From contig JADGJT010000107.1 of the NCBI GenBank assembly GCA_027604005.1, positions 1,923 to 63,545 of the forward strand: DNA of 61,623 nucleotides, read 5' to 3'. The DNA comes from Dinochytrium kinnereticum (lineage: Eukaryota > Chytridiomycota > Chytridiomycetes > Chytridiales > Chytridiaceae). Under the pieces are notes generated by a model. The model was not told the origin of the DNA. It saw only the letters and a program-made list of their open reading frames with translations, and did no database searches. The position numbers were made by a program, and so were the translations under genes. Of this stretch, positions 1 through 15,400 are shown piece after piece. The number at the start of each line of letters is the position of its first letter. The first letter of the stretch is position 1.

Positions 1-186
1 TTTTGTTTTTGATAGATTTTTTTTGCATGTTCTTGTGTTTTTTGGTTTGCTGTTTTGTTTATTTTTTTTTTTTTTTTTGAGTGGTGGGGTTTTGGTTTGA
101 GTGAGGTTTTTTTTGGGTTTGGTTTTTTTTTTTGTTTTTTTTTTGGGTGGGGTGGTGGGTGGTGGGTTGGCGCGGGGGAAATGCAG

Positions 187-1027
187 TGTCGGCCGTTGCG
201 TATGGAATCGCGTATGGACTTGGGGTCTTAGGGATCCTGAAGCTCATCCTTTACATGGTCGTCGTGGATTTTCTGGTCGTGGGGTTTGTCGTGTCCTCAG
301 TACTATGGTGAGTAGAGATCGGGGGTTGTTTTTTTGTTTGTTTTTCTCAAGATGGGAAAGAAGAAAGAAGAAGGAAAAAAAAAAAAAGAGGAGGACCTAA
401 CAACCCTGCTTCTACAACCTTCCGTACCCCCGACCCCCACCTCCGAACCCCAAGGTTATTCTCCAACCGACTCCTCATACAGCACCACGTTCACTCTTCT
501 GAGCAATCGGTGGAGTGGGCGTACGCCTTTGACATTCATTGCAACTCGTTCTTTCCGGCGTTTTTGATCACATATGTGCTGCAATTCTTCTTCATAAGGA
601 TCGTCACACAGAATGGGTGGATCTGCTTGTTCTTTGGGAACACGCTTTACTTGTTTGCTGTCTCTTATTACATGTATATCACTTATTTGGGGTATAGCGG
701 TGAGTTCTCTCTTCCTTTTTTTTTTTTTTTTTCTTGTGTTTGTTTTTGTGGGGGGTTGTTTTGCTTGGAGGAACTTTGTGATGGGGGCTTGCAGGGAGGA
801 AGTTTGTTGTCATGTTTTTTTCGTTTCGTACTTCATGCGGTTTACCATGACTGATCGTTTCTCTTCGTCTTTGTCTTTTATCTTCACCTTTGGATATCGT
901 CACAGCCCTCCCCTTCTTGAAGAATACCATCGTGTTCCTTTACCCCATCTCCCTTGCGGGTCTGCTGTACTTTATATCCCTCTTTGGCTTCAACGTGAGC
1001 AAGCACGTGCTGGACGCATACTTTTAA
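187..1027 (+). CDS. UNC50: UNC-50 family Golgi membrane protein (5' end outside window)
   Basis: C-terminal part of an UNC-50 homologue, a multipass inner-nuclear/Golgi membrane protein linked to receptor trafficking and to Arf-GEF recruitment. Three exons join in frame: 187-307, 455-699 and 906-1027, with GTGAGT donors at 308 and 700 and AG acceptors at 453-454 and 904-905, giving about 161 visible residues. The family core EQSVEWAYAFDIHCNSFFP is exact, followed by a hydrophobic run, then GNTLYL and YLGYS. The last exon encodes ALPFLKNTIVFLYPISL and ends at TAA. Bases 1-186 are T-rich and look like the end of an upstream intron, so the start codon lies to the left of the window. The family match is strong; the functional statement rests on animal and yeast homologues. 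Confidence 0.9.
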
Positions 1028-1321
1028 TGACTCCATCACCGCCAAATTAAAACACACACCCGCCCCAAAATGAAAGAAACGAGCAGAGAATTCTCTCTCC
1101 ACTTGCTTTTTGTTTTGTTGCTTGTTTGTTTGTTTGTTTTTTTTTTGTTGCTTTTTCTTGAAAATACTTTGAAAGGGAATGAAATCCACACAGATATTGG
1201 GGAGGGGAGGGGGGGCCGGAAGAGGGGCCTAAGGGGGGTTAGATCATGTTTGTTTTCCACAATCATCATTTCAGTTCTCATTGGGAACGCTCAAATCTCC
1301 AGCGCCACCCCCAAATATCGT

Positions 1322-3653
1322 TCATTGCCCGGGAACAGATATCGTCAGATCACGAAGCCCCGCATCACCATTTATGGAGAGGTTCTGCTCGTTCGCAAGG
1401 TGAAGAAGGCAGATGAAACAGAAAGCGACAGAAATATCCTTGAGGTCCTTCTCCTCATACCTCGCGTTGAGCGTTCCAACCACGTTCGTAAAGCTGTTAA
1501 CAGAAGGGGTGGGCTGCAAGAACCAAACCAAAACGTCCGCAAAGTCAGCATGAAGAAAAGCAGCCTTATCTTTCCTCCCCCCTCCCCCTCTTCCCCTCCA
1601 AAAAAAAACAAAAATCAAAAAAAAGGCTGTCCAAACAAACCTGGTCCATTCCCCCGGGCTTGAGATTCGTCCAGAGGTTATCCTTTAGCCGCTTCACATC
1701 GACCCTCTTTGGTGCACGTGCGTAATGGATAAAGGACGCTTTGATCTTTTTGGGGGCGTCCACAAGCTGGTCGCCGTAGGAGAAATCGTAAATGCTTTGG
1801 GAAGCCGTCGCTCGAGGTGTGGGGTCTTCCATGCTGTCATTGTACATGTTTTCGTATGACGGACCGTCGTCGTCATCGTCATCATCGACAGGAACTGTTG
1901 AAAGCAAAAGATATGAGAAAAAAGAGCCTCAATCTCTGATGAACTGGTAAGGATGAGTTTGTACCTATGATCTCTGGTGCCGAGTCGAAAATGACCGCGT
2001 CGTTTGAATGTTGAGACCAGAACTGCTCATCCACAATAACGGCTGCAGAATTCGAAGCATCAGGGAATGTGATTAACTAAATGTATCTTACTCTGCTTAT
2101 TGGGATCCAACGAAGTTCCATTCTTCGATCTAAATATGGGCTAAAAAGCAGGGAATCACTTGAAAGAAAGAAAGTGAAGGGGGGATTATTCCCAATACAA
2201 ACCTTTCGTGTTGGCTGTAAGAACAGACGGAAGAAATCCGCCGAGGAAAAGTGCTCGTCGTCAGGGAGCAAATTCTTGGACGCCGCCCTCTCACTGGATT
2301 TGGGGAGTTTCAGAGACGCCGCGCTGGACGCAAAAAGCTCCTTTTCTGTCACTTGCTGGGCAAAGATATCCACCTTTACACGCTCTTTTCTAGTCCTCGT
2401 TTTCTCTGATGCTGGTTTGATGACTTGAAAAATCAGTAAAAACAAAATAAAAATCCAAACTCTTTGGCCGAATGGGCTTCCAATGTCCAGGGCCAGCCCA
2501 AGATCTCATCAGCGCGGTGTCAAAGTAAGAAAACGCATTCTCATCTCCATTATTAAGCTCCAGGTTTGACATCCCCTCTGATAGAGAGGACATCCTTCGG
2601 TCAGAGTATGGCGCAGAGTTGTCGATCGGAGGTAAACCTTCGTCACCATCATCGTCATTGTCCATCCCATCGTTGAAGAAATTGTCGTCATGGTTAGATA
2701 AAGCGTCCAGGTCTTCCGCGATGTCTCCTTGACTCTCGGTTGGCTCTTCGCTTCCCCGAGAGAACATCTCAATCTCAGACGCATCGCTGTTGGTGAAAGA
2801 GAATTTTGAGAGGGATGGGCAGACCTCTGTCGACCAAATCTTACTCAAAGACGGAAGGAATTTGTCTGCAACAACATTAGCCAAAATATAGAACGTAATA
2901 AAAGAATAGAAACAACAAGACACTCATACCTCTGAAAGACTGGATGTTGATCTTTTGATGTGTTTCATTCGCAGGCTCAGATTCAGCATCCAGCGAGCCA
3001 GCCTCAGCATCGCTGGCATCAAAAATGATCTTACCAGTCTGAGACATGCTCAAGTGATTCAATAGAAGTCCGCTCGCACTTCCTTCATCAAAATCGGCCG
3101 AAGTCTTCTTAAACAGTGGATCCACCATAAACTCGGTCTCAAAACGCTTAACATTGAGGGAGGCAAAGTCCTTTTCAAGAGTCTCACAGGTCCTCGTTGC
3201 CTGGTAAGGAATATAAGGTCAGCACCTATCCTGCCAGCTTTAGTAGGAACCTTTCGCTTCGAAGTTTGTTCTTTTGCCTGGGCTTCGTCAGGGTCGTCCT
3301 CTGCCTCCTGACCAGATCCTGAAATACGTTGGCACAAAGTCTCCAATATCTGAGCCCACCTCCTCTGTCCGCCAATCCACTGAGAAGTTTTTTCGTCTCG
3401 GTATCAACAGAGTCGACCCTGTACATATAGATCTTGACACACCCGTCCAGAGTGCAAGACGCCTTTTGAAAGTTGATAGCATCGCCATCCTTCAAAAAGC
3501 TCATGTCATGAAAGTAATCGATCAACGCCAGGTTCCATGTATTGGAGGCGGTTATTTTCTTAAATCGTCAGTGTTGGGGTGGCTAACGTCCGTGCAGTTT
3601 ACATTGTCCGCCGCAATCTTCATCCATTCCTCAAAGGTTCTTTGGGAGTCCAT
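1322..3653 (-). CDS. cnd2: Condensin complex subunit 2 (kleisin, CAP-H/Barren)
   Basis: Kleisin subunit that bridges the SMC2-SMC4 heads in condensin and drives mitotic chromosome compaction. The N-terminus reads FEEWMKIAADNKITASNTWN and continues into IDYFHDMSFLKDGDAINFQ and KASCTLDGCVKIY, which are hallmark Barren motifs. A 47-bp intron (GTAAAC...AAG) must be removed after IAADN to obtain this. Further in are FVDPLFKKTSADFDE, an acidic central region and AGPGHWKPIRP. The C-terminal exon ends with the winged-helix-like segment ISVAFCFICLLHLANEQNL. At least seven exons are needed. The ATG at 3653 gives a much shorter basic N-terminal tail than the S. pombe protein, so an upstream exon is possible. 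It lies tail-to-head with the CCDC57-like gene, about 100 bp away. Confidence 0.9.
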
Positions 3654-3754
3654 CTTTGTCCGAATTCGACGTCCAGAACGTTTGTGCAAATTTATTTATT
3701 TCGATATATACAGGTGGTGGTGACCTGCCAGCAGGGCCGACCACTTACAATGTG

Positions 3755-6479
3755 CTAATCATCCCTTTCATTCCAGTTCCTTACCCCCCGAGCTCTAAGT
3801 TCTTGCCTTCGCAAAGCAGCCGGATCCTCTGCAATTACTGGCGTTGGTTTCGCAGTCTTTGTACCGCTTCGAATAGGAGAGGACGACTTCCCTGGTCTTC
3901 GGGTGCTTACAGGCTCAGGTGCACTCTTCACTTGCTTGGCAATAGCTAGATTCGTTCATTAAACAATAATCATATAACCCAGAGAAAAATAATTACGTTC
4001 GGGATTTTCATGAGGTACTGCGATAGGGTTAGCTGGAATGGCGTTAGTTTCCCGAAGATTATCTCAAAAAGATGATTTACTTTGTGCTGCCGTTGTCTTA
4101 AAACGCTTGGGTGGCTTTTGCGAAAAATTCAGCATTGCCTTTGTCGCGTTGCTTATCTCAAGAATCTTTGCTCTTTCCCTCGACAGGCTGACAATATCAT
4201 CCACCGCCTGTCGGAGTTTTGTTTTCAATGCGGCATTTTCCTTTCTTGCCTCCTCTAGTTCGTCCGCGATCACTGCATTAGGATATGATCTTTCGGAACG
4301 AGCTTGAATGTGACCCTGGCCCTGGATCATCGAGTCAATTATGTCTTGCTTTGTCTTAATTATGTCAACAAGTGCCTTCACTTGAGAATTCGAAGCCACA
4401 ATTTCGTTCAAGAAGCTAGTTGATATGGGCCCTTCACTCTGTCAATAATTAGAGATATTCGATTTGGTGCTATTACCGAGGGGACGTTTTTCATAAAAAC
4501 GGTATTCTGGACTGATTCCATGTCTTCTCGCATTGCTCGAATAGTCTGCACTAAGTTCTCATTCTATCGTAAGAATAAGCATTGCAAACACGTATTTCTT
4601 CAAGCATATTTTCAGACTAACCTCCTTTTGAAAGTATTCCACATTGCTCCGGAGCTCAAATATCTCTCTCTGAGTTTCCTCATCTTCTCACGTTAACTCA
4701 GAACTCAAATGATTAACTATACCTTGTAAGGCCTTAAAAAAAAATAATGTATCAAAGTTAGCAAATGAGGTGTAGGTATTAACATCTTAATAATTAATTA
4801 AGAATGGTTATAAAAACCTGATCTGTGTATTTCTCCAATTGAGCCTGCAGCCTTTCGTTACGTTGTCGGAGACGCTTTTCATATTAAACTTATTGCATAC
4901 TTGTCCGCTACCTCAAGTTCTGCTTCTAAGCTCTCCTTGTCTGAACGAAGTGAAGATATGACGGTACTCGACTCCCGCTCTTTCTTCCTTTTCATATCTT
5001 CGATTTGGTCACGAAAGTGAATGTCTCCTGAGCACGTATTAAACGCTTCTATGAATTGTAACTCACTTGATGAAAGCGCAGTCTGTAGCTTGCTCTCATT
5101 TTCAATCCGTAATTTCAATTCTTCCTGCATATGTGCGCAATCTGAAATCTGACGTTCGAGACTGTATTGAAGGTCGTTGAGCTTCCTTTCCTTAGACTCC
5201 AGTTCAGACTCAAGTTGGGTAACCTAACGAATTAGCGCGAGATAGAGACTTAAAATATACCGTAGATTTATGCAACGTCACCATTTTTGATAATTCTCCA
5301 CGGTAAGCTTCGCTGCGAAGATTTAACTCGTTGTTAATGCGATGTATCTAGCAAACGTTTAGGGTTCCACACGAAAGCAAGAAACAACTTCAGAGCTTTG
5401 AGTTTCCACAAGCCGGGCAATATCTCCCTCTTGCTTCGTCACAACTTGTCTGAGCTGTTCAATCTCATTATCCTTTGCCCGTATCAATTGGTCAAGGGCG
5501 ATAATCTCTTCCTCGTGAAGCTGGCGATCGCATCTCGCATTCGCATGGGAATCATCTAGTTCCATTTGAAGCCGAGCTGCATTTTCGATCAGAAACGACT
5601 TTTCTTTGCAGTGATTCTAATACTGTCAGAAAATTAAATGCTTATTGATCACTCACAGACTCCATTTCGTTCATATGATTAAGAATAGATTGTCTCTGTT
5701 CTTCGTTCGATGCATTAGTTTTCTTCAACTCAAGATCCACCTGTTGTTGTCAGCTCAGTTTTAAGTAATCAACTACTTTATCTAATTGGCCCTCGAGCTC
5801 AAGTATCCGAGAACTAAGGTGCTTTTTTTGGTCCCCAAGCTCCCAGATATCCGATTTTAACTTCTTTTCTGACTCTCTAGTCCTCTTTAACTTAAGCTAA
5901 GCCCTGTGAATTACCTCAATTCCTCTAGTTCGGACTGCATTGAACTTGATGCTATCTCCAGTTTCGTCAATTTCTGCTCTAGTGCCAATTCCTTTGATGA
6001 AAAAGTCTGCTGGAGCTCCTGCAACACATTCTTCCTCGGATTAGCTCTTTCTTTTGGTAATGTATCTAACCTCCTTTTCGAGCCGCAGTTTTCGGCTTGT
6101 CTCATGATGGTGTTTGTCTTGAGATTGAATAAGTAAAGTCAAGGAGTTTATCTCGTTCGCCCGGTCACTGAGCAGTATTTTGAGCTCTGAAATGATGGCA
6201 TCTCTTCTGAGAGTTTAGAGTGTTGAAAGATATATGCTCTGACTTTTGATTCAGCTCTGTTTTCATGCTCTCGACGGCAACATCGTAGCGTTCAAGCTCA
6301 GCATCCCTCTCCTCCAGCAAAGTCAAGTTGTAGGTGAAATCTTCCTTCAGTGACTTCCAGCATGCAGCAGCTTCCTGAATGAAGCCGTCTTTCTCCTTGA
6401 TGGCCGCCTCCAGCGATGCGTACAATGCGCGGAGTTTCTCATCACGGTCTTGGAAGACCAAGTCGAGTGTCACCGTCAT
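3755..6479 (-). CDS. CCDC57-like coiled-coil protein (centriole/cilium associated by homology)
   Basis: Almost the whole product is heptad-rich coiled coil split over about a dozen short exons. The N-terminal exon contains LEERDAELERYDVAVESMK, which closely resembles the start of vertebrate CCDC57, a centriolar-satellite and microtubule protein. A 37-bp intron (6207-6243, donor GTCAGA) joins NQK to RDAIISELKILLSDRANE in frame. Later exons carry leucine/glutamate-rich helices, for example at 5911-6000, 5360-5565, 4880-5130 and 4080-4411. A Ser/Pro/Lys-rich tail follows and ends ...RRQELRARG, then VRNWNERDD and a stop; the GTAAGG at the glycine could instead be a donor. ATG 6479 is chosen because the coiled coil starts there, and it leaves only 44 bp to the poly(A) polymerase ATG. 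The family name is inferred from motif memory; other ciliary coiled-coil families remain possible. Confidence 0.65.
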
Positions 6480-6523
6480 CCAGCATCCAACCAAATTTTG
6501 AATTTTTGCACTAGTGGGAAAGG
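6480..6523. promoter_or_regulatory. 44-bp divergent start-codon interval between the CCDC57-like gene and PAP
   Basis: The two ATGs (6479 on minus, 6524 on plus) face away from each other with only 44 bp between them. The interval contains an AATTTTGAATTTTTGCAC block. There is no room for two separate promoters and untranslated leaders, so the core promoter elements or leaders of one gene must overlap the other gene's transcribed region. Confidence 0.5.
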
Positions 6524-8965
<2,442 letters not shown>

Positions 8966-9422
8966 TCGTGTTCTGGATTGTTGTCGTTTCATTATTGCGT
9001 CACCGTAAATTGCCTCTGCATTTATCGTTAATCTCTCTGCTTTCCTCACACTTCGCCATTAGTTGCGTGCTTACCATTCTAGATGCCCCTGCTCTTACTT
9101 TTTTTCTTTTTTTTTTTTTTTGTTTTTGCCCGTCCTCGATTTTAAGGCCTTCCTGGCATCCTTCACAGGGATTGGATCATTCACGTGTGTTCGGGATTAG
9201 AATAGGCCTACGCTTCCGGTTACTATTTGCATGAGGAATCTCAGTGGGTTACTATGCCATCCCTTGGGGTGATTTGGTCACGGTCGGGTGGGCGCAAATG
9301 CACGACGTATCTCTTTTATCAACCATTCTCACTGTTTGTTTGATTCCATTTATGGATCAAATCGAAAACGTAGCCTTCTTTGTTTATTTGAATATTAATA
9401 ATAAAAAAGAAAGTGTGGTCCT
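8966..9422. other. Convergent intergenic region (PAP 3' end / STT4 3' end)
   Basis: 457 bp between two genes that end towards each other. It holds a T-rich tract around 9099-9122 and AT-rich DNA near 9390-9415 with AATAATAAT-like sequence suited to 3' processing of either transcript. No ORF with recognisable similarity was seen. Confidence 0.5.
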
Positions 9423-12400
9423 TTAAAACGGAATTCCATTCTGCAAGTTTTGGAATCTATCGTACATGCGGCTATATAGGGGCATGGTAAGGTTTAAGAA
9501 ATTGGCAGGTGTGGACTTACCTGAACTGGTTTTCATGGGCAACTTTGATTTGCGAGAGCATAAAATCGGCAGCCTGGCGATCGCTTTTTCCTGGCTGGAA
9601 CTTATCACGAAGTTTGGTGATGGTACCCTCCCCTTTAAAGCAGGGAAGTCCCGAGTCCAGCATAAGTCTAACCATTTCAACGATCTGTTCAGCATAAGGC
9701 CTAGAAAAGCAGAAGTTAATCGCGGCATTCATTCAAAAACTTCTTGACTCTAAGCTACCTGATAGCCAAGTATGATCTGACAACAAGGTCAGAAAATAGT
9801 TTGTACTCGGCCGCATTAACATCGCCACCCAAAAGAGCAATCATCTCAGTCGTCAGCTTGAAAGGCGAAGCCTCAAACTCAATACCGCCAGGGGCAATAT
9901 CCAAAATAAATCCGAAATCTTATAAGTTAGGTTTTTTGTATCAATAAGATGTACCAATATGTAGTATATGGCCTTGGTCGTCAAACATAATGTTGCCGTT
10001 GTGACGATCTTTAATGGAAACAATGTACAAGATGACGGAGTATGCTGCCAAACTTCGTATAAATGCGTCTTGTGCCTACGAGAAAAGAATCAGGACCTTA
10101 TAAAAAAAAAATGAAAGTGTAACCTTCTTGAATGCAAAGCTATCGCTTGTGCCGTGCTTCTCCAAAAAGTAACTAAGAAATGGTTAAATAGATAAGGCAA
10201 AGAGGCTCTTCTTACTTTGGAAGGCTGTTGACCTTTTCACGACCCATCATGTCTCTAGAAATAGACTTTGGAATCACTTCAATGATACCGCACTATAATG
10301 TTTGTTAAGTAACATAAAGGGAAAATACACCTTACCCCAGGATCTGTCGCAACGATACGGTATGGATAAAGATAGAGATCTAATCCTGCCGTTATGAAGA
10401 TACTTTTGCAGATGCTGATCAACTGCAATGCTAGAATATCCTGCCGGCAGTCATCTCCAACCTTAAAAATAACCGATTGCCACAACGTGTCAACCTTGCT
10501 TGAGCTTAACGCGTCTTTCGCGTCGGCTTTTCCGGTTTTGCCTTCTTCTGCGAGTCTTTTGATTTTAAAAGTAGCCATAAAGGGTGCCTTCAAGAAAAAG
10601 TCAGCATCCCATCATCGCAGTACTTCGCTCTATTGTTACCTTTGCGTGACTTTGCAAAGGGCGACCAGAATCGTAGTCGATATCAAGAACAATACTTTCA
10701 GGGTTACTAGGCAAGTAAACCCCAACATCGACCTTTATCAGTCTCATCTCTTCATCAATTTTTTTCTAATGATATTAACATATACACCCATGCCCCAATC
10801 ATACCTTTTTCTCGGCCTTGCTCTTCTGAATGAACGGCTTAAGCTTTCCGGAAATACCCGTCACCTCGCTAAAAAATTTGAATTCTCGTTCGTAGAAATC
10901 TTGGTCTTCGCCTGAAAGCGTTGTCACAATCTTCTCAATGATTCTATCGAGAACGGGTTTCAACGAGTCGGGCTGAGCATAAGAAAAATCAGATTCAAAT
11001 AAGCAATAAGTTACTGACCACCATCTTTTCTTCGTGCTTCCCCTCTTTGACCATTCGGAACATATTCGCCTTCATGTTCCAAATAATTTGATGCTAAACA
11101 AAAAGATTAGACTCACCAGCTAAGTCAACCACCCACCGCAAACAGCTGGGAAAACTTTGCTGCTTTCAAGATAAACAGCTCAATATATCCTTTCAAATAG
11201 GTCAGGCTCGGCAAAAGGTAAAGGAAATTACCAGCAGCGTCGTATCTAAGAGCCTGAACAAGTTGCGGGACGTAGAAAAACACTTGCTCAATTGGAAAAT
11301 AATCCAGAACATATACAGCGTATTGCAACGCCCATGGCTGTTGTGGGGATTTTGAAGTCAGCAATGTTACAGCTGTAACCGGTGGTGTAGGATCCCAGTA
11401 CATCAAGAACTAGAAAAGAAGAGGAATCAGCACCGCAATCATCGAAAACTACCCTTACTCTAAGCTGATCGCTGTCGGGCTTCTCACTTGAGATGAATGA
11501 AACTAGCGCGTCGGGATCGGACATCAGCGCTGTTGGTGATATAAAAGAAGGAATTTCAACTGTTGATGAGTCGCGGAACCTCCGTGGGATATTAATTGCA
11601 ACCCGTGGGTTTACATCCCAGGCTGTTGGAAGTAGACGTTGAAGTTTTGCCTTTCGAAATATTAAAAAAAATTACAAATAAAACCTCGCAAAATATTGCT
11701 CTTACATCTCTTTCCCGTGCGAGTGATGGAGAGTCTGGCATCTTATCAGAAAGAGGATTGATCCAAATTGAGGATTTTGTCATCTCGTTCTCAATAAGAA
11801 GCACAAGTAAGGACAAAACATCGATTCCCTCAACTGCGAAATATAAGAATGAGAGATAATAATAAAAAAAGATGAAGTGGCAGTTAGAAAGCAAAAATCA
11901 TCATTCGAAAAAACTTCCATACGTTTCTTCCCGGCTGAGAACGGAGACTTCACACAGAGCTTCAAGCAAGTCAAATCCGACACTGGAACCTTTTTTTCAG
12001 ATCGGTACGGCTTAATAATGTTGTAAAAGTAGGATAACCAGCTGGGACTTTCATCAGATTTCAATAACCTAGCACAGTTTAGCGACGATGAGCATCTCCT
12101 AAATGATGTTTACGTTGGTGGGAGTGTGAACCACTCTAGCGCAAGCTTCACGACCTTTGTGAATAAAAGATAAGCCGAGGGATCTCCCATTGCCTCTAAA
12201 TCTTCTGAGACTTGAATACCAAGTGTTGCGAGAAGAAAGATTGTTTCCCTAATCATCGGCTGAGGTCTATGCAAGACAAAGAAACATCAGAAACATTCTT
12301 ACATCGAAAATAATGTGCTTACGTTAACTGAGTTACCCCATCCACCGCCAAGTTCATAAACTTTCCAAAAAGTCTCGTGTAGTCTTTACTCCTTAATATC

Positions 12401-15400
12401 ACCTCTCGGTACTTTCTCCTCAAAAACTTCAGCCATTTGAAGTGAACAATGCATGACTCGGTATCTTTCTGTAATTTCTCGGACGGAGCGTAGGTCAATT
12501 TTCCCATAAATGGGTTGCGAGATCTTAGATAACAAAAAAAAATAAAACTTAGTTACAAAGTCAATTTATCTTGCAATTGTCTTACGCAGCCTTATCCTCA
12601 TACAATCCCTTCTTATCTAAAATCGTTCGCTCCCAGATTGAGAAAAGCTCCATGAAAGTGCGTCCACTCAGTTCAGGTCGAGACGATATGATCCAGTTCC
12701 AAATCGGAATGGCAGTTGCGAGAGACTCCACCGAAAACACTTGGAAAGGCGCGCGGCATGTCAAATGGAATAATTCTTCGTCAAACTAATTGCGTTTTTA
12801 GTCTCACAAAAAAAAAGCCTTTGCTTACCCTAGCAGACGTAACGATAGATGCTGCAGACCGGTATAGAGTAGGGTAAGCCGCTTTTACGAACGCGCCGGG
12901 TTCCGTAATGGCCAGCAAAGACTTAACATCGTTTTTTAGAATGCTGATCACATAATCCGATTTGATCGGTAGAGCGAACGGCGCTGTAAGAAGGAAATCA
13001 ATATTGTGCATTTTTCGCGGTGAAGGGTCTTACCGCTGAGAGCCGACACAGCTTTATACAACCCACGAATCTCCCCAATATAGTTTGCGCGAACGCTTAA
13101 TGATTTTACAACATCGGTGGCGACGCCTAAAATTGCAGAAATACGAAGTAATTAATGTTTTTCATAAGTTTTAGAAAGTAGAAAACTAGGTAGAAAAAAA
13201 CTCCTGCCTTCGTTTAGACAGAATTTGCTCATGAATTCGGAAATATATGCTTCTTCCAGAATAAAGAGTTCGGGGAAGTTGAGTTGAAGGTCTGCCAGGT
13301 ACGCCTAGATATAAACCAACGTTAAAAATACCCACTCTGGGCCTTTTTTAAGAAGAATGTGATTTGCCAATTACCTGAAGAAGAGACGACGTTTCCCCCC
13401 CCGATCGCTCTAGAGCCATTGTAATGACCTCATACGCAACTTTCTTAAAATCGTTAAAAGCCTCGGCTCGATCGATATCATCCGTAAACGCCAAATCAAA
13501 CCCAAGTCGCTCTCTCAAAAGCGCCTACGATCAAGGTTTAGAATTCCATATCTTTACACCAAATAAACCTTCTTCAATGGATCAGAATAATTCTTAGCAT
13601 CCAAAAACTGAACAAGATCAATGATCATGAAAATCAATCTCCGGTCCCACAGCATCCCTGGAACAGACATCATAAACCCTTTCAATCGCTTCGCCGCAAA
13701 ACTTCTCACTTTCGGAAGTCGATGCCCACAGCTCTCGATAAGCACTTGAATGCTTTTCCTGACTGAAGATTTGACAAGCTGTTTTCCCCTCAAATACGTC
13801 GAAATCACCTGAAAAGTGGTTTAATCATGGGAGTATCTCCTAACACTCAATTACCTCCTCTACCACAACCTCCAAGTAAGGATAAATATCCCCGTTGTAG
13901 TACCGCTCGTCACGGAGGTAGCTCAGCGCATCTGCAAGAGAGGATCCCGACACTCGCAGGCGCTCTATATGGTAGATTGCCAAAAGGAAAACGACAGAAT
14001 TATTAGGAAGCCCACGAGTGTCGACTGCGCGAGTTTGGAAAGCGTTTTGAAGATTTGACCGGGCTTTTGTAAATGTCTACAAAGAAAAGAAGAGATAAAA
14101 GACCAATAAAGGCCAAAAAAGAAGGAAGCATTAGCCTTCTGTAACTTGGGTTGAAAAATAACAACTCCACTAACCTGCTCCGAAAATTTTGCCCGCAATA
14201 CCGAATTCGAATTCAAATCAGCCTCAAGGTTCCTCCGATCCTTGGGCAACAACAAAACTGGAGTCCTGCACGCGATAGCCTTTAAACTCGGCAGCCATTC
14301 CTTTGGCCAAACATTCCCAGGTTTCAGTAAAGCAACAACAGCGAATATCCAGAAACTTCTGAAAAGATTCAGCAGGTCTTCGTTGAACATAAAGGGGACT
14401 GGGAAGATATCAGAGTTGCAAACTTCTCCAAGGGTTTTAGCGAGATCAAGGAGGTCCGTTTGGGCTGATGCATCCTTTAATTTAGAATTGGTTTTATTTG
14501 CGAGAAGATAAGTTAGTTCATAGTGTGTTGCTTTTCATCTTTTTTGTGTAGGTCATTCATTACCTTGTCGATATGCCCCGCTCCCCTCTCCAAAAATAAC
14601 GTCAAGATTTTCTCCAAGTAAGCATCAATGAGTTTGGTGTTCTTCGCTAAAAGAGGGCCGACCTGAATTTTAAAAGAAGAAAAAGGAATAAACCAAATAA
14701 GCAAAGGCATTCGCAAAGCAAGATTCCAAATCAAACCAACCTGTGCAATCTTTGGCGTCGACCCCTCAATCGCCAAAGAGAAAATCTCCTTAAAGACGTC
14801 CAGCTCGCAGGATGCGCCAATGATTCCTAAACTATTCCATATCTTATCCTTTAACCCGGCGTCTTGGGACTCGTTCAGAGTTTTAACCATTGCCGGGATA
14901 ACGACTTCGATAAGCTATAGATGCAAGTATTGCGTGTAAGTAACCGCGCAGAGAAGAAAAGCATAGAAAAACCAACCTGAGAGCTTTTCAAAATTGGAGC
15001 AACAGCTTTAATGGCGATCGTACAGTTTGCTGCAATCTTCTCACCGCTACTACCGCGTTGTCCGCAGGTGTTTAAGAAATTGGTGATTGTAAACAGGCAC
15101 GACTTAACGGTGGCAGATGATCCCGCTTTCTAAACAGAGCAAAAAGAAATATCACGGAGAGGTTAGGGAAAAGAAGATTTGAATTGACATTAAAATAACA
15201 GTTTAATACCTTTAAACACTTTGCCAGCACATCAGCCTGGCAATTGCGAATAACTGTACCAAAAAATTCATCCCCATCGTTTTGGAAAACAGGTGGAGGT
15301 TCCAAAATAAGCTTGGTGATTTTTTCTGATACATAAGCAGAGAGGCCGGCATGACTGAATGGGTTGTTAGATTATAAAAAAGCGCTTTGGAACATCTTCA

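Noticed and set aside
1070..1663. Plus-strand 197-residue open frame downstream of UNC50
   Set aside because: It starts in T-rich spacer and runs antisense through the last condensin exon; no family resemblance.
10394..10915. Plus-strand 173-residue open frame within the STT4 locus
   Set aside because: It is antisense to the kinase domain exons, which are clearly coding on the minus strand.
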